DNA of 64,000 nt from Endobugula sp965225895 (GTDB lineage Bacteria > Pseudomonadota > Gammaproteobacteria > Pseudomonadales > Cellvibrionaceae): the NCBI GenBank assembly GCA_965225895.1, contig CBDDBR010000011.1, positions 2,232,001 through 2,296,000 on the forward strand. Reading direction: 5' to 3'. The stretch's first letter is position 1, and every line of letters starts with the position of its first letter. Made by a program: the position numbers and the translations under genes. The notes under the pieces were generated by a model, which saw only the letters and a program-made list of their open reading frames with translations, had not been told where the DNA came from and ran no database searches. This document shows positions 53,086 through 62,589 of this stretch, piece after piece.

Positions 53086-54504
53086 ATGAGCGTATCTTCG
53101 TTATTTATCCTTATTATTGCAGGCGCTATCGCTTGTTTTTACCTTTCTCGTATCCGTTCTCTTAGCTTGGCTAAAACGCTAGGTGGTGTTCGTCACCTAA
53201 ATTCTTTGCCTGTGTACTATGGCGTACAAGCGGCTATGTGGTGCGTTATTCCTTGCTTTTTAGTACTAGTTTTATGGACAGCATTTGATGACAGTATTAT
53301 TCGTAGCGTTGTTTTGCAGCATTTACCCGAAACACAACAGCAACTATCTGCGAGTAAGCAAAATTTATTGTTAAGCTCTATTGAAAATATTGCTAATGGT
53401 GTGGGTTTACAAGCATCACCAGAAATGAATGCAGCAGCAGAGCGTGTGAATAGCTTACGTGGAATTAGCGCAGCAGCGCTAAGTGTTGTTATATTTTGCA
53501 CATTATTGGCGGCGGGAGCGTGGGGCTGGCTTAAAGTGAAGCCCGAATATAAAGCACGTAATGGCGTTGAACGTGTATTTATGCTGTTTTTATTAAGTTG
53601 CTCTACCTTGGCGATTTTAACCACCATAGGCATTGTTTTTTCTGTTTTATTTGAATCTATTCGCTTTTTTCAAATTGTGCCAATACATGAGTTTGTCTTT
53701 GGTACTCAGTGGAGCCCTCAATTATCCATTCGAGAAGATCAGGTGGGCAGTTCGGGTGCTTTCGGTGCGATTCCTTTATTTACGGGTACCTTGCTCATAT
53801 CTGCGATAGCAATGCTGGTAGCGGTGCCTTCAGGGTTGATGACAGCGGTGTACTTATCCGAATATGCGAGTAATAACGTGCGCGGTATTGTGAAGCCTGT
53901 ATTAGAAATATTAGCGGGTATTCCTACGGTTGTTTATGGCTTTTTTGCGGCTTTAACCGTCGCGCCAATGATAAAAAATGCGTTGCATGGCTTAGCGCTA
54001 AATATTGATTTTTTAAGTGTTAGCTTTGGCCCCTTACATGTAGCGGGCGAAAGTGCGCTTGCGGCGGGCTTGGTGATGGGGGTGATGATTATTCCTTTTG
54101 TATCATCACTGTCTGATGATGTGATTAATGCGGTACCTCAATCGCTACGAGATGGCGCTTACGGCTTAGGCTCTACTCAATCTGAAACCATCAAAAAAGT
54201 GATTTTTCCTGCGGCATTGCCGGGTATTGTTGGTGCTATTTTATTGGCTGTGTCACGTGCCATCGGTGAAACAATGATTGTGGTGATGGCCGTTGGTACA
54301 GCAGCAAACCTTACGTTTAATCCGTTAGAGTCGGTAACAACAGTAACGGTTCAAATGACAACATTATTAATTGGCGATCATGAATTTGACAGCGCCAAAA
54401 CTTTAGCGGCATTTGCCTTAGGCTTAATGTTATTTGTTATTACATTGGGGCTAAACTTTTTAGCACTCAATATTGTTAAAAAGTATCGTGAACAATATGA
54501 CTGA
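53086..54504 (+). CDS. pstC: Phosphate ABC transporter permease PstC
   Basis: Inner-membrane permease for phosphate. 472 residues, with an extended N-terminal region as in other Pseudomonas-like PstC proteins; the membrane domain from about residue 230 contains the permease signature ILAGIPTVVYGFFAAL and the EAA loop SLRDGAYGLGSTQSETIKKVIFPAALPGIVG. ATG 53086 is preferred to a TTG six codons upstream. It overlaps pstA by 8 nt. Confidence 0.93.
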   Translation: MSVSSLFILIIAGAIACFYLSRIRSLSLAKTLGGVRHLNSLPVYYGVQAAMWCVIPCFLVLVLWTAFDDSIIRSVVLQHLPETQQQLSASKQNLLLSSIENIANGVGLQASPEMNAAAERVNSLRGISAAALSVVIFCTLLAAGAWGWLKVKPEYKARNGVERVFMLFLLSCSTLAILTTIGIVFSVLFESIRFFQIVPIHEFVFGTQWSPQLSIREDQVGSSGAFGAIPLFTGTLLISAIAMLVAVPSGLMTAVYLSEYASNNVRGIVKPVLEILAGIPTVVYGFFAALTVAPMIKNALHGLALNIDFLSVSFGPLHVAGESALAAGLVMGVMIIPFVSSLSDDVINAVPQSLRDGAYGLGSTQSETIKKVIFPAALPGIVGAILLAVSRAIGETMIVVMAVGTAANLTFNPLESVTTVTVQMTTLLIGDHEFDSAKTLAAFALGLMLFVITLGLNFLALNIVKKYREQYD

Positions 54505-55786
54505 TCAATCAATAAAAACTATTGACCGTGTAAATAGAACACTAGGCAAGCGCTATAGAGCAGAAAAACGCTTTCGTTTTTATGGTGTGTTGTCTATCGC
54601 CTTTGGTTTGTTATGCGTATTGTTTTTATTTACTAATATTATTGGTAAAGGCTTAAGTGGTTTTACATATCATTATATGTCTCTGCCTGTGGAATTGGAT
54701 GCGGAAACATTAGGCATTACGGATACTAAAAATAAAGACCAAATTCTCGCCGCAAATTATTCTGCGGTTGTTAAACGAGCGGCATATAAGCATTTTGATG
54801 TCAGCTCAAGAAAAGAGAAAAAACACGTACGTAATATATTGTCTGTTGATGGCACGGGGTATTTACTACAAGATAAATTTAAAGTTGATGCTGATAATAT
54901 TATCAATACCAATATTGTTGTATGGGCGTTAGTTGACGATAAAGTCGATTTTTATCTAAAGCGATTAGGTGAAGCGGGTGAGCCGGGTAAACACGTATTT
55001 AACGAACAGCAATTAGAGTGGTTACATACAGCCCTAGAGAGCGGTGTTATACAGCGTAAGTTTAATTGGGCCTTTTTTAGTACGGGTGATTCTGCACACT
55101 CTGAAGAAGCGGGTATTCGTGGTGCGGTGATGGGTTCGTTTTACTTGTTACTGGTGACGTTATTATTATCTTTTCCTATTGCGGTAGCGGCAGCTATTTA
55201 TCTTGAAGAATACGCGCCTAAAAATAAATGGACAGACCTGATTGAAGTAAATATTAATAATTTGGCAGCGGTGCCATCTATTATTTTTGGTTTATTAGGC
55301 TTGGCAATATTTTTGGCATTTTTTGGTTTTCCTCGCTCCACTCCATTAGTGGGCGGTTTAGTGCTCACATTAATGACTTTGCCAACGATTATTATTTCTA
55401 GTCGTGCAGCTATTAAGTCTGTTCCTCCATCAATACGTGAAGCGGCTTATGGCTTAGGGGCATCAAAAATGCAAGTGACATTGCACCATGTGTTGCCACT
55501 GGCAATGCCAGGCATGTTAACGGGTACAATTATTGGATTGGCACAAGCGTTAGGTGAAAGTGCACCACTGTTAATGATTGGTATGGCGGCATTTATTCCA
55601 GAAATTCCAACAAGCATTACAGATCCTTCAACGGTATTGCCGATGCAAATTTTCCAATGGTTTAGAAATGCCGATACAGGCTTTAATGAAAAAGCATCAG
55701 CCGCTATATTAATACTATTAATATTTTTAATAATTATGAACACTTTGGCGGTGTGGGCAAGACGTCGTCTTGAGCGTCGTTGGTAG
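54497..55786 (+). CDS. pstA: Phosphate ABC transporter permease PstA
   Basis: Second phosphate permease, 429 residues. A long periplasmic region between helix 1 and the transporter core (residues 50-205) is typical of this subgroup. The core has NNLAAVPSIIFGLLGLAIFL and the EAA loop REAAYGLGASKMQVTLHHVLPLAMPG. ATG 54497 lies inside the end of pstC (8-nt overlap), giving coupling. pstB follows after 42 nt. Confidence 0.93.
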   Translation: MTDQSIKTIDRVNRTLGKRYRAEKRFRFYGVLSIAFGLLCVLFLFTNIIGKGLSGFTYHYMSLPVELDAETLGITDTKNKDQILAANYSAVVKRAAYKHFDVSSRKEKKHVRNILSVDGTGYLLQDKFKVDADNIINTNIVVWALVDDKVDFYLKRLGEAGEPGKHVFNEQQLEWLHTALESGVIQRKFNWAFFSTGDSAHSEEAGIRGAVMGSFYLLLVTLLLSFPIAVAAAIYLEEYAPKNKWTDLIEVNINNLAAVPSIIFGLLGLAIFLAFFGFPRSTPLVGGLVLTLMTLPTIIISSRAAIKSVPPSIREAAYGLGASKMQVTLHHVLPLAMPGMLTGTIIGLAQALGESAPLLMIGMAAFIPEIPTSITDPSTVLPMQIFQWFRNADTGFNEKASAAILILLIFLIIMNTLAVWARRRLERRW

Positions 55787-55828
55787 TTAACAGTAAAATT
55801 ATTTGATTAATGAATTTGGGGATTTCCC

Positions 55829-56710
55829 ATGAACACTAATGTAATAGCAGAAGCAGCAGGCGATTTTGTGTCAGACAAGAATATAACAAACAGTAATACC
55901 ATCACAAAAGAAAACGATGAAGCATATACAACCGTAGGTAAACCACTGTGTGATAGCCCTAAAATGTCTATGCGTAACGTCAATGTTTTTTATGGTGAGA
56001 AACAAGCGATTTATGATGTTAATTTAGATATTGGCACGAACGAAGTCGTGGCTATGATTGGCCCATCGGGTTGTGGTAAATCGACCTTTTTGCGTTGCTT
56101 AAATCGTATGAATGACACGATTGATATTTGTAGTGTTCAGGGCCAATTCCTTTTAGAAGAGCAAGATATTAACGATAAAAAAATGGATGTAGTGCCTTTA
56201 CGAGCTCGTGTAGGCATGGTGTTTCAAAAACCAAATCCATTCCCTAAATCTATTTATGATAATGTAGCCTATGGTGCACGTATTCATGGCTTGGCTGATC
56301 GTCGTTCTGATTTAGATGAAATAGTAGAAACCAGTTTACAGAAAGCAGGCTTATGGGATGAAGTGAAAGACCGATTGATGCAACCAGGAACAGGTTTGTC
56401 GGGTGGTCAGCAACAACGTTTATGTATTGCTCGTACTATTGCAGTGAGTCCAGAAGTGATCTTAATGGATGAGCCGTGTTCGGCACTGGATCCTATTGCA
56501 ACAGCAAAAATTGAAGAGCTTATTGATGAGCTAAGCCAAAACTATACCATTGCTATTGTTACGCACTCCATGCAACAAGCGGCTCGTGTATCACATAGAA
56601 CTGCGTATTTTCACTTAGGCAAACTCATCGAAGTTAATGAAACAGAAAAAGTGTTTACTAATCCTGATCATGATTTAACAGAAGCGTACATTACAGGACG
56701 TTTTGGTTAA
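55829..56710 (+). CDS. pstB: Phosphate ABC transporter ATP-binding protein PstB
   Basis: ATPase of the phosphate importer. 293 residues: Walker A GPSGCGKST, signature LSGGQQQRLCIARTIA, Walker B ILMDEPCSALDP. About 45 residues precede the usual MRNVNVFYGEKQAI start, a natural extension since GGGGA lies before ATG 55829. It is followed by phoU after 68 nt. Confidence 0.95.
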   Translation: MNTNVIAEAAGDFVSDKNITNSNTITKENDEAYTTVGKPLCDSPKMSMRNVNVFYGEKQAIYDVNLDIGTNEVVAMIGPSGCGKSTFLRCLNRMNDTIDICSVQGQFLLEEQDINDKKMDVVPLRARVGMVFQKPNPFPKSIYDNVAYGARIHGLADRRSDLDEIVETSLQKAGLWDEVKDRLMQPGTGLSGGQQQRLCIARTIAVSPEVILMDEPCSALDPIATAKIEELIDELSQNYTIAIVTHSMQQAARVSHRTAYFHLGKLIEVNETEKVFTNPDHDLTEAYITGRFG

Positions 56711-56778
56711 TTGTATTGATGAGATAAAGTATGGCGCATAGTGGCATGGCGAGCATACCAGCATAACGGGAGAATACA

Positions 56779-57498
56779 GTGGATAAGTTAAATATCGATA
56801 GACATATTTCGCAACAATACAACTCAGCCTTGGATGACTTAAAGAAAGAGTTTTTGGAATTAGGCGGCATTGTTGAATTGCAAATGGTTAACGCGGTAAA
56901 TGCAATTACAGACGTTAATATTGATTTAGCGCAAGAAGTCATGAGTGTTGAAAAAGATGTTGATGTACGCGAAATGGCTATTGATGATTTGTGTACGCAA
57001 ATCATTGCGCGTCGTCAACCAACGGCATCTGATTTACGCTTAGTTATGGCGATTTCAAAATCAACGCGCGACTTAGAGCGTATTGGTGATGAAGCAAATA
57101 AAATTGCTAAAATGGCGATTGCAATTTCTGAGAACGAAGAATTACCTCATGGCTTTAGTGAGCTGCGTAATTTAGGTCGTCACGTGCAAGAAATTGTTAA
57201 TTCAACACTTACGGCTTTTGCTCGTTATGATGTTGATATGGCATTAAGTGTTGTGAATAAAGATAAAGAAGTTGACCGTGAATATGGTACAGCAATGCGT
57301 GAGTTGATTACTTATATGATGGAAGACCCACGCAATATTAGCCGTTCTATGAATGTGATCTGGGCTTTACGTGCGCTAGAACGTATTGGTGATCATGCAG
57401 GCAATATTTCTGAGCAAATTATTTATTTAGTAAAAGGATTAGATGTTCGTCACCAAAGCGCAGATGAAATGGCGAAGCAAGTTAATAAGAAAAGCTAA
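56779..57498 (+). CDS. phoU: Phosphate transport regulator PhoU
   Basis: Links phosphate transport to the PhoR-PhoB two-component system. 239 residues with two three-helix PhoU repeats; EKDVDVREMAIDDLCTQIIARRQPTASDLR and the later RALERIGDHAGNISEQIIYLVKG show the metal-binding E/DxxxD patterns. The start is GTG after CGGGAGAATACA. It is the last gene of the pstCAB-phoU operon and ends in a strong shared terminator. Confidence 0.95.
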   Translation: MDKLNIDRHISQQYNSALDDLKKEFLELGGIVELQMVNAVNAITDVNIDLAQEVMSVEKDVDVREMAIDDLCTQIIARRQPTASDLRLVMAISKSTRDLERIGDEANKIAKMAIAISENEELPHGFSELRNLGRHVQEIVNSTLTAFARYDVDMALSVVNKDKEVDREYGTAMRELITYMMEDPRNISRSMNVIWALRALERIGDHAGNISEQIIYLVKGLDVRHQSADEMAKQVNKKS

Positions 57499-57523
57499 TG
57501 CTTATACTTATATTGTAAAGAAT

Positions 57524-57563
57524 AAAAAAAGCCCCTGTTAGATCTCTAACAGGGGCTTTTTTT
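57524..57563. terminator. Bidirectional terminator between phoU and the M48 gene
   Basis: GCCCCTGTTAGA at 57531-57542 pairs with TCTAACAGGGGC at 57545-57556; A and T tracts flank both sides. The 12-bp stem with a 7-A and 7-T border serves both convergent genes. Confidence 0.95.
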
Positions 57564-57575
57564 ATGGTTTAATAG

Positions 57576-58832
57576 TTATTGAATGCCGAGTGTTTGTAAT
57601 TTTTCTGTTGCTGCCTTAGCAATGTCGCCGCCACCTTGTGCAGCACGCTTATAGTACTTAATAGCTGAAGAACGTTGTTTTTTAGCTAATGCAATATCGC
57701 CTAAATAATAATTAGCGATGCCTGTTTCTAATAATTTATTACTGGCTAAAAAATCTTTTTCTGCAGCATTTGCATTTTTAATTTTTTGATTCACTAAACC
57801 ACGATAGAAAAAGCCAGCAAAATATTGCGGTTCTAATTTAGTGGCTTGGTTAAATGCGGTAACTGCTTTTTTACTTTCACCTGTCTCGTTTAGTAGGCGG
57901 CCCTTAGTAATATGAAAGCGCGCTTCTTTAGGTTGACGTTTAATAGCCTGATTGGTGAGTGATAGGGCTTTATCCCAATCTTTTTCTTTTGTTGCTTTTA
58001 ATGCATCATTATGGAGATCATATGCTTTTTGATCTTTTGTCATCTGTTGAATAGCGCGAGAAAATTCAGCTTTATTACGTTTTCCTTTAGGCAATGTTCT
58101 CGCATGTGCTTGGTTTTTTTGTACGCGTTCAGCCGATGGCGGATGACTAGCAAAGAGTTTCTCTAACCAGCCTGAGCTGCCTCGTTCTTGTGAAAGACGT
58201 AAAAAAGTTTGTTGTAGTTCGACAGCCCCTTGTGGGTCATAACCGTCTGCAACCATATATTTAATGCCGTAATAATCTGATTCTAACTCGTTTTCGCGGC
58301 CATAGTGTGCTTGTGCAGCACCACTGCCTAGTGCCGCGCCTTGTTGATATAAAGGGTTGTCCGTTTGTGTTTGTAATAATACGGTTAATAAGCTAATTCC
58401 TGTGCGTGTAGCCGCTTGCTCGGCACTATGGCGTGCAGCGGCATGAACAACTTCGTGACCCAATACTGCCGCCAACTGTGCTTCATCTTCTAATAAGACC
58501 AATAAGCCTCGATTAATGGCAATTTTTCCACCCGGTAATGCCCATGCATTGGGTACATCATTATTTAATACCACAAATTCGTAAGGCAAATCGGGTTGTG
58601 CACTGTGTTTAGCCAATGATTGTCCAATACGATTAACATAGGCATTAACTGTTTTATCAACCAGATAAGCACCGCCTTGAGATTGTTGGCTGGGTGAGTA
58701 CTGCTGTTCACCAATGGCGATCTCTTGAGCAGGGCTCATTAAAGTAAATTGGGTTTTTCCTGTGACAGGGTTTATGCCGCAGCCAGCAAGTGCCATGCTG
58801 CAAAGCAATACACTGATTAAAATAATACGCAT
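57576..58832 (-). CDS. M48-family metalloprotease with TPR repeats, lipoprotein (BepA-like)
   Basis: 418 residues with a lipobox (LAGC), the zinc motif VLGHEVVHAAARHSA near residue 120, and the third ligand region ENELESDYYGIKYM. The C-terminal part from about residue 275 contains TPR motifs such as KDWDKALSLTNQAIKRQPK. Homologues of this layout act in outer-membrane protein quality control. ATG 58832, with GGAGG 7 nt upstream, is the start; an in-frame codon 17 residues upstream is unlikely. It is divergent from the DUF4265 gene. Confidence 0.88.
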   Translation of the reverse strand: MRIILISVLLCSMALAGCGINPVTGKTQFTLMSPAQEIAIGEQQYSPSQQSQGGAYLVDKTVNAYVNRIGQSLAKHSAQPDLPYEFVVLNNDVPNAWALPGGKIAINRGLLVLLEDEAQLAAVLGHEVVHAAARHSAEQAATRTGISLLTVLLQTQTDNPLYQQGAALGSGAAQAHYGRENELESDYYGIKYMVADGYDPQGAVELQQTFLRLSQERGSSGWLEKLFASHPPSAERVQKNQAHARTLPKGKRNKAEFSRAIQQMTKDQKAYDLHNDALKATKEKDWDKALSLTNQAIKRQPKEARFHITKGRLLNETGESKKAVTAFNQATKLEPQYFAGFFYRGLVNQKIKNANAAEKDFLASNKLLETGIANYYLGDIALAKKQRSSAIKYYKRAAQGGGDIAKAATEKLQTLGIQ

Positions 58833-58908
58833 ATTTATACCTCCATTATTCCCGTATAATAAGGCTTGTTGATAGACTTTCACAACCGTTGATTAAATAG
58901 TATTAAAT

Positions 58909-59388
58909 ATGACAGCACTACAAGTAATAGAAATATTTGCGGGAAATGACCCACAAGGGCAACCTGTGGTTGAACGTTTAGCCGTTCGACAAAATGAAGA
59001 CGACAGTTTTCAGTTAGTAAAATCACCGGCTTTTATTCGTGGCCTTGCCAGTGGTGATACGGTAAAAATGTTGCCAGAAAGTAAAGAATTTGAAATTTTG
59101 CAGCACAGCGGTAATCTATGTATTCGTGTGTATGCAAGGCAAGATTTACACGCCATTAATGAGCAGCTAACTCCAGCGCTAGAAAAGCTTGGCGGTGAGC
59201 TAGATACCGAAACACCACGTTTTCTCGTATATAGCATTCATGTGAGCTGCGGCTTCACCACAATAGAAGATCTATTGAATAAATACGTGAGCGGTGACCA
59301 ATGTGCATGGGTTTATGGCAATGTATATGACCCTACTGATGGCGTGACACCGTTGAATTGGTGGAACGATATTTTAAAACCCGAATAA
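58909..59388 (+). CDS. DUF4265 domain protein
   Basis: A 159-residue soluble protein with the DUF4265 pattern: VVERLAVRQNEDDSFQLVKSPAF near the start and VHVSCGFTTIEDLLN near the end. Function is unknown. It precedes yaaA by about 24 nt and may share its transcript. Confidence 0.75.
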   Translation: MTALQVIEIFAGNDPQGQPVVERLAVRQNEDDSFQLVKSPAFIRGLASGDTVKMLPESKEFEILQHSGNLCIRVYARQDLHAINEQLTPALEKLGGELDTETPRFLVYSIHVSCGFTTIEDLLNKYVSGDQCAWVYGNVYDPTDGVTPLNWWNDILKPE

Positions 59389-59412
59389 TTAAAACACTAA
59401 AAGGCAATGACT

Positions 59413-60189
59413 ATGTTGATGCTGATATCACCCGCTAAAAAGCTTGATGTTGATACCCCCGCGCCGATTAAAAAAAGCACTCAAGCAGAGCTACTAGATG
59501 AAGCGCAGTTGCTCATTAATGACCTGCGCCGATTAGCGCCACAAGATGTATCCGCGCTTATGAGTATTAGCGATAAGTTAGGTACTCTAAATTATGAACG
59601 CTACCAAGATTGGCAGCTGCCTTTTACTTCTGAAAACGCAAAGCAGGCCATTTTAACCTTTAAAGGTGATGTGTATGTAGGCTTGGATGCGGAATCGTTC
59701 AGTACAGAAGATTTTAGCTTTGCACAGCAGCATTTACGTATATTGTCTGGCTTGTATGGCATCTTGCGCCCGTTAGATCTAATGCAAGCTTATCGCTTAG
59801 AAATGGGCACACGCTTTGAAAATTTGCGAGGCAAAGACCTTTATCAGTTTTGGGGCAGTGTGATTACCGATACATTAAATAAGCAATTAAAGAAAAATAA
59901 GAGCGATGTATTGGTTAATTTAGCATCTAATGAGTATTTTAAATCGGTAAAAAAAGCCGAATTAGCCGCAGATATTATTACTCCTATCTTTAAAGACAGT
60001 AAAAATGGTCAATATAAGATAATTAGCTTCTATGCTAAAAAAGCACGTGGCCTTATGGCAGCTTATGCCATTAAGCATAAAATAACCGATGTCTCTAAAC
60101 TAAAGCAATTTGATACCGACGGGTACCAATACAATGCAGAGTTATCAAAAGGAAATGATTGGGTATTTACAAGAGAAGAGCAACAGTAA
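59413..60189 (+). CDS. yaaA: Peroxide stress protein YaaA
   Basis: DUF328/YaaA protein that limits iron and DNA damage during hydrogen peroxide stress. 258 residues, identical in length to the E. coli protein. LISPAKKLDVDTP, GDVYVGLDAESF, RILSGLYGILRPLDLMQAYRLEMGT and NLASNEYFKSV are diagnostic. ATG 59413 has AAAAGG 8 nt upstream and gives the canonical start MLMLISPAK; ATG 59407 is two codons earlier. Confidence 0.95.
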   Translation: MLMLISPAKKLDVDTPAPIKKSTQAELLDEAQLLINDLRRLAPQDVSALMSISDKLGTLNYERYQDWQLPFTSENAKQAILTFKGDVYVGLDAESFSTEDFSFAQQHLRILSGLYGILRPLDLMQAYRLEMGTRFENLRGKDLYQFWGSVITDTLNKQLKKNKSDVLVNLASNEYFKSVKKAELAADIITPIFKDSKNGQYKIISFYAKKARGLMAAYAIKHKITDVSKLKQFDTDGYQYNAELSKGNDWVFTREEQQ

Positions 60190-60262
60190 GGATAATGTTG
60201 TATGTAGGGATCAAGCAGTCAGTACGTACTTTCTGCTTGGTATCAATATAATTAACGAGTGA

Positions 60263-60526
60263 TTATTGCTCGTTTTTCAATTTCCATTCACGTTGCTTGG
60301 CTTCCCAAGCCTTAAATTCTGCATAAGCTTCACTATCTGGGTCGTTACTGCGTCGCCATTGCTTGTATTCAGCAAAACTTGTGGGTTTCTTCGTATCATA
60401 TACAACAGGTGATGAGGGCGCAGGTGTGGTGTTATCTGGCTTATCGTTATCTGCGTTTTTAATGGGTTTATTACTACAGCCCACAAGTAATAGCGCGCTT
60501 ACCACGGTTAATAATACTATCTTCAC
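60263..60526 (-). CDS. Small lipoprotein, paralogue of the one at 52.5 kb
   Basis: 87 residues with a lipobox (LLVGC at residues 13-17). After a Pro/Asp-rich linker it has two motifs FAEYKQWRRS and YAEFKAWEAK, spaced 15-16 residues, aligned without gaps to the C terminus of the 123-residue lipoprotein upstream of pstC. The start is GTG at 60526 with AAGGT upstream. It is convergent with yaaA and divergent from pstS. No known function. Confidence 0.7.
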   Translation of the reverse strand: MKIVLLTVVSALLLVGCSNKPIKNADNDKPDNTTPAPSSPVVYDTKKPTSFAEYKQWRRSNDPDSEAYAEFKAWEAKQREWKLKNEQ

Positions 60527-60657
60527 GTTGTTTTACCTTAATTTCTGCTCATATACTGTTCTGTGATGGCGTATTTAGCCAAGCGGATGTTGATAATAGA
60601 GGTCTGACATGAGGGTGTAAAGCATAACATCAGCTACAATGAGCTTAGTATTACATA

Positions 60658-60675
60658 TTGTCATATTACTGTCAT
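60658..60675 (+). promoter_or_regulatory. Pho box upstream of pstS
   Basis: TTGTCAT, 4 nt, CTGTCAT: two PhoB half-sites with 11-bp phasing, 13 of 14 bases matching. A TAGTAT at 60686-60691, 10 bp downstream, could be the -10. pstS starts at 60757. Confidence 0.9.
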
Positions 60676-60756
60676 ACTAGTTGATTAGTATGGCTTCAGA
60701 TGATTAATTAACTCGTCATTACGACTATAACTACTACATTCTCTTTGGAGGCCATT

Positions 60757-61854
60757 GTGAAACAATTTAAACTTGCTGCTGTTGCTACCGTTGCTGCATT
60801 AGCGCTTACCAGTGTTACAGCATCTGCTCGTGATAATATCAGTATCGTAGGTTCTTCTACGGTATATCCTTTTGCTACTGTTGTTGCTGAAAAATTCGGT
60901 AAAACAACGAGCTTTAAAACACCAACCATTGAATCAACAGGTTCAGGTGGTGGTGCTAAATTATTTTGTGCTGGTAACGGTGTATCACACCCAGACGTAA
61001 CGAATGCTTCACGTCGTATGAAAAGCACAGAATTCAAAAAATGTTCTGCAAATGGCATTGAAGTTGTTGAAGTACTGATTGGTTTTGACGGTATTGTTGT
61101 TGCTAACTCTACAGCAACTGCACCAATGAAATTAACACGTAAAGATTTATTTTTAGCGTTAGCGAAAAATGTACCTAACCCTTCAGGTTCAGAAGGCTTA
61201 ATTGCTAACCCATATAAAACTTGGAAAGATGTTAACCCAACACTTCCAGCAAATAAAATTGAAGTATTTGGCCCACCACCAACTTCTGGTACACGTGATG
61301 CGTTTGCTGAATTAGCAATGGAAGGTGGTTGTAAGAAGTTTGATTGGATTAAAGATATTAAGTCTGCATCTAAAAAAGCGAAAAAAGCAGGCGATAAAGC
61401 ATTAGCTAAGTCACTGAAAAAAGAATACAAAGGCATCTGCCATACTGTTCGTGAAGACGGCGCTTATGTTGAATCAGGTGAGAATGATAACCTAATCGTA
61501 CAAAAGCTAACTAAAAACCCATCAGCATTAGGTGTTTTTGGCTTTAGCTTCTTAGAAGAGAATTCAGATAAAGTACAAGGTTCATTAATCGAAGGTAATG
61601 CACCAACATTTGAAACCATTGCTGATAAAAGCTACCCAATTTCTCGTCCACTATACTTCTACATTAAGAAAAATCATGTAGGTGTTGTACCTGGTATTAA
61701 AGAGTATGCTGCTGAATTTACAAAAGAAAGCACATGGGGTCCAGAAGGTTACTTAGCAGAGCGTGGCATGATTCCACTATCTGACGACCTTCGTGCTAAA
61801 TTTGCGAATAACGCTAAAGACTTAGTGACGTTAACAGAAAAAGATTTTCAATAA
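60757..61854 (+). CDS. pstS: Phosphate ABC transporter substrate-binding protein PstS
   Basis: Periplasmic phosphate-binding protein. 365 residues with signal peptide 1-24 (ending TASA-RD); phosphate-binding blocks IVGSSTVYPFATVVAEKFG, ESTGSGGGAKLFC and PPTSGTRDAFAEL are clear. The start is GTG with GGAGG 5 nt upstream. Unlike in Pseudomonas it is not next to pstC but 4 kb downstream of phoU, with its own Pho box and terminator. An antisense frame over this gene is not real. Confidence 0.95.
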   Translation: MKQFKLAAVATVAALALTSVTASARDNISIVGSSTVYPFATVVAEKFGKTTSFKTPTIESTGSGGGAKLFCAGNGVSHPDVTNASRRMKSTEFKKCSANGIEVVEVLIGFDGIVVANSTATAPMKLTRKDLFLALAKNVPNPSGSEGLIANPYKTWKDVNPTLPANKIEVFGPPPTSGTRDAFAELAMEGGCKKFDWIKDIKSASKKAKKAGDKALAKSLKKEYKGICHTVREDGAYVESGENDNLIVQKLTKNPSALGVFGFSFLEENSDKVQGSLIEGNAPTFETIADKSYPISRPLYFYIKKNHVGVVPGIKEYAAEFTKESTWGPEGYLAERGMIPLSDDLRAKFANNAKDLVTLTEKDFQ

Positions 61855-61906
61855 ATTATCTTAACCTTAAGGTAATGTAATTTTTCTCTAAAGGAATAGA
61901 GAAGAG

Positions 61907-61940
61907 AAGCGGCTCAACGAATGTTGAGCCGCTTTTTTTT
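61907..61940 (+). terminator. Intrinsic terminator of pstS
   Basis: AAGCGGCTCAAC, loop GAAT, GTTGAGCCGCTT followed by six more Ts: a 12-bp perfect stem. A smaller hairpin, TTCTCTA with TAGAGAA at 61884-61903, precedes it. Confidence 0.95.
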
Positions 61941-62133
61941 GCACCAAAAAAGAACATTGTGGTTATTAATAAAAAAATACGCCATTATTTTCTATTTTTG
62001 CTATCACTATCGTTGAATATGAAACTTGTTATGCACTTACTTTATTGCTATACATATATTTACGAGTAAAAAGGTAAAAAAATAACTAAAAAATAATATC
62101 CCCGTTAAATTTTTGCACCAAAAGGATTCGTTT

Positions 62134-62547
62134 ATGAGTGATAGCACTAAATCAGCGCAAAAAAAAGATAAATTAAAAGCTGCGATTGCAGCACTGGCTA
62201 TGGAATTAGAAATAAAAGAAGGGCGTCGTTTTAATATCTATAATGGTGCAGAAGAAGTTGCGAAGGTATTAAAGTTTTCGTTACTTAGTGACGACAACAA
62301 CGTATTAGAATGTTTAAAAAAGGTCACATTACTGTTATCACCAAAGCAAATAGAATTTTTTAATAGCAAGGGAATAAATTTTCATTCGGTAACTCTTGAA
62401 AAACCGGCAGTCCAAGAAGGTAAAGGGCAGCAAGGCGTTGTTTATCGCGGTAGTCAACAAGCCGACTCTTCAGATAAACAAGACGTACCAGAAGAACATA
62501 AAGGAAAAAGAAAAATCGTTTATCGCGGTCAAGTTAAATGGGTATAA
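62134..62547 (+). CDS. Hypothetical protein with repeated VYRG motif
   Basis: 137 residues from ATG 62134 (AAAGGA 7 nt upstream). The N-terminal two thirds are helical and charged; the C terminus carries two copies of a VYRG motif (GVVYRGSQ and KIVYRGQVKW) separated by a polar linker. I do not recognise a family with certainty. It is followed after 42 nt by the interrupted methyltransferase gene. Confidence 0.6.
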   Translation: MSDSTKSAQKKDKLKAAIAALAMELEIKEGRRFNIYNGAEEVAKVLKFSLLSDDNNVLECLKKVTLLLSPKQIEFFNSKGINFHSVTLEKPAVQEGKGQQGVVYRGSQQADSSDKQDVPEEHKGKRKIVYRGQVKWV

Positions 62548-62589
62548 ACTGATACTATATAGCCATCTATATTTTATTGGTGATAACGA

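Noticed and set aside
60708..61436. A 242-codon open frame antisense to pstS
   Set aside because: It lies wholly within the pstS region on the other strand, has no family features, and results from codon bias in pstS.
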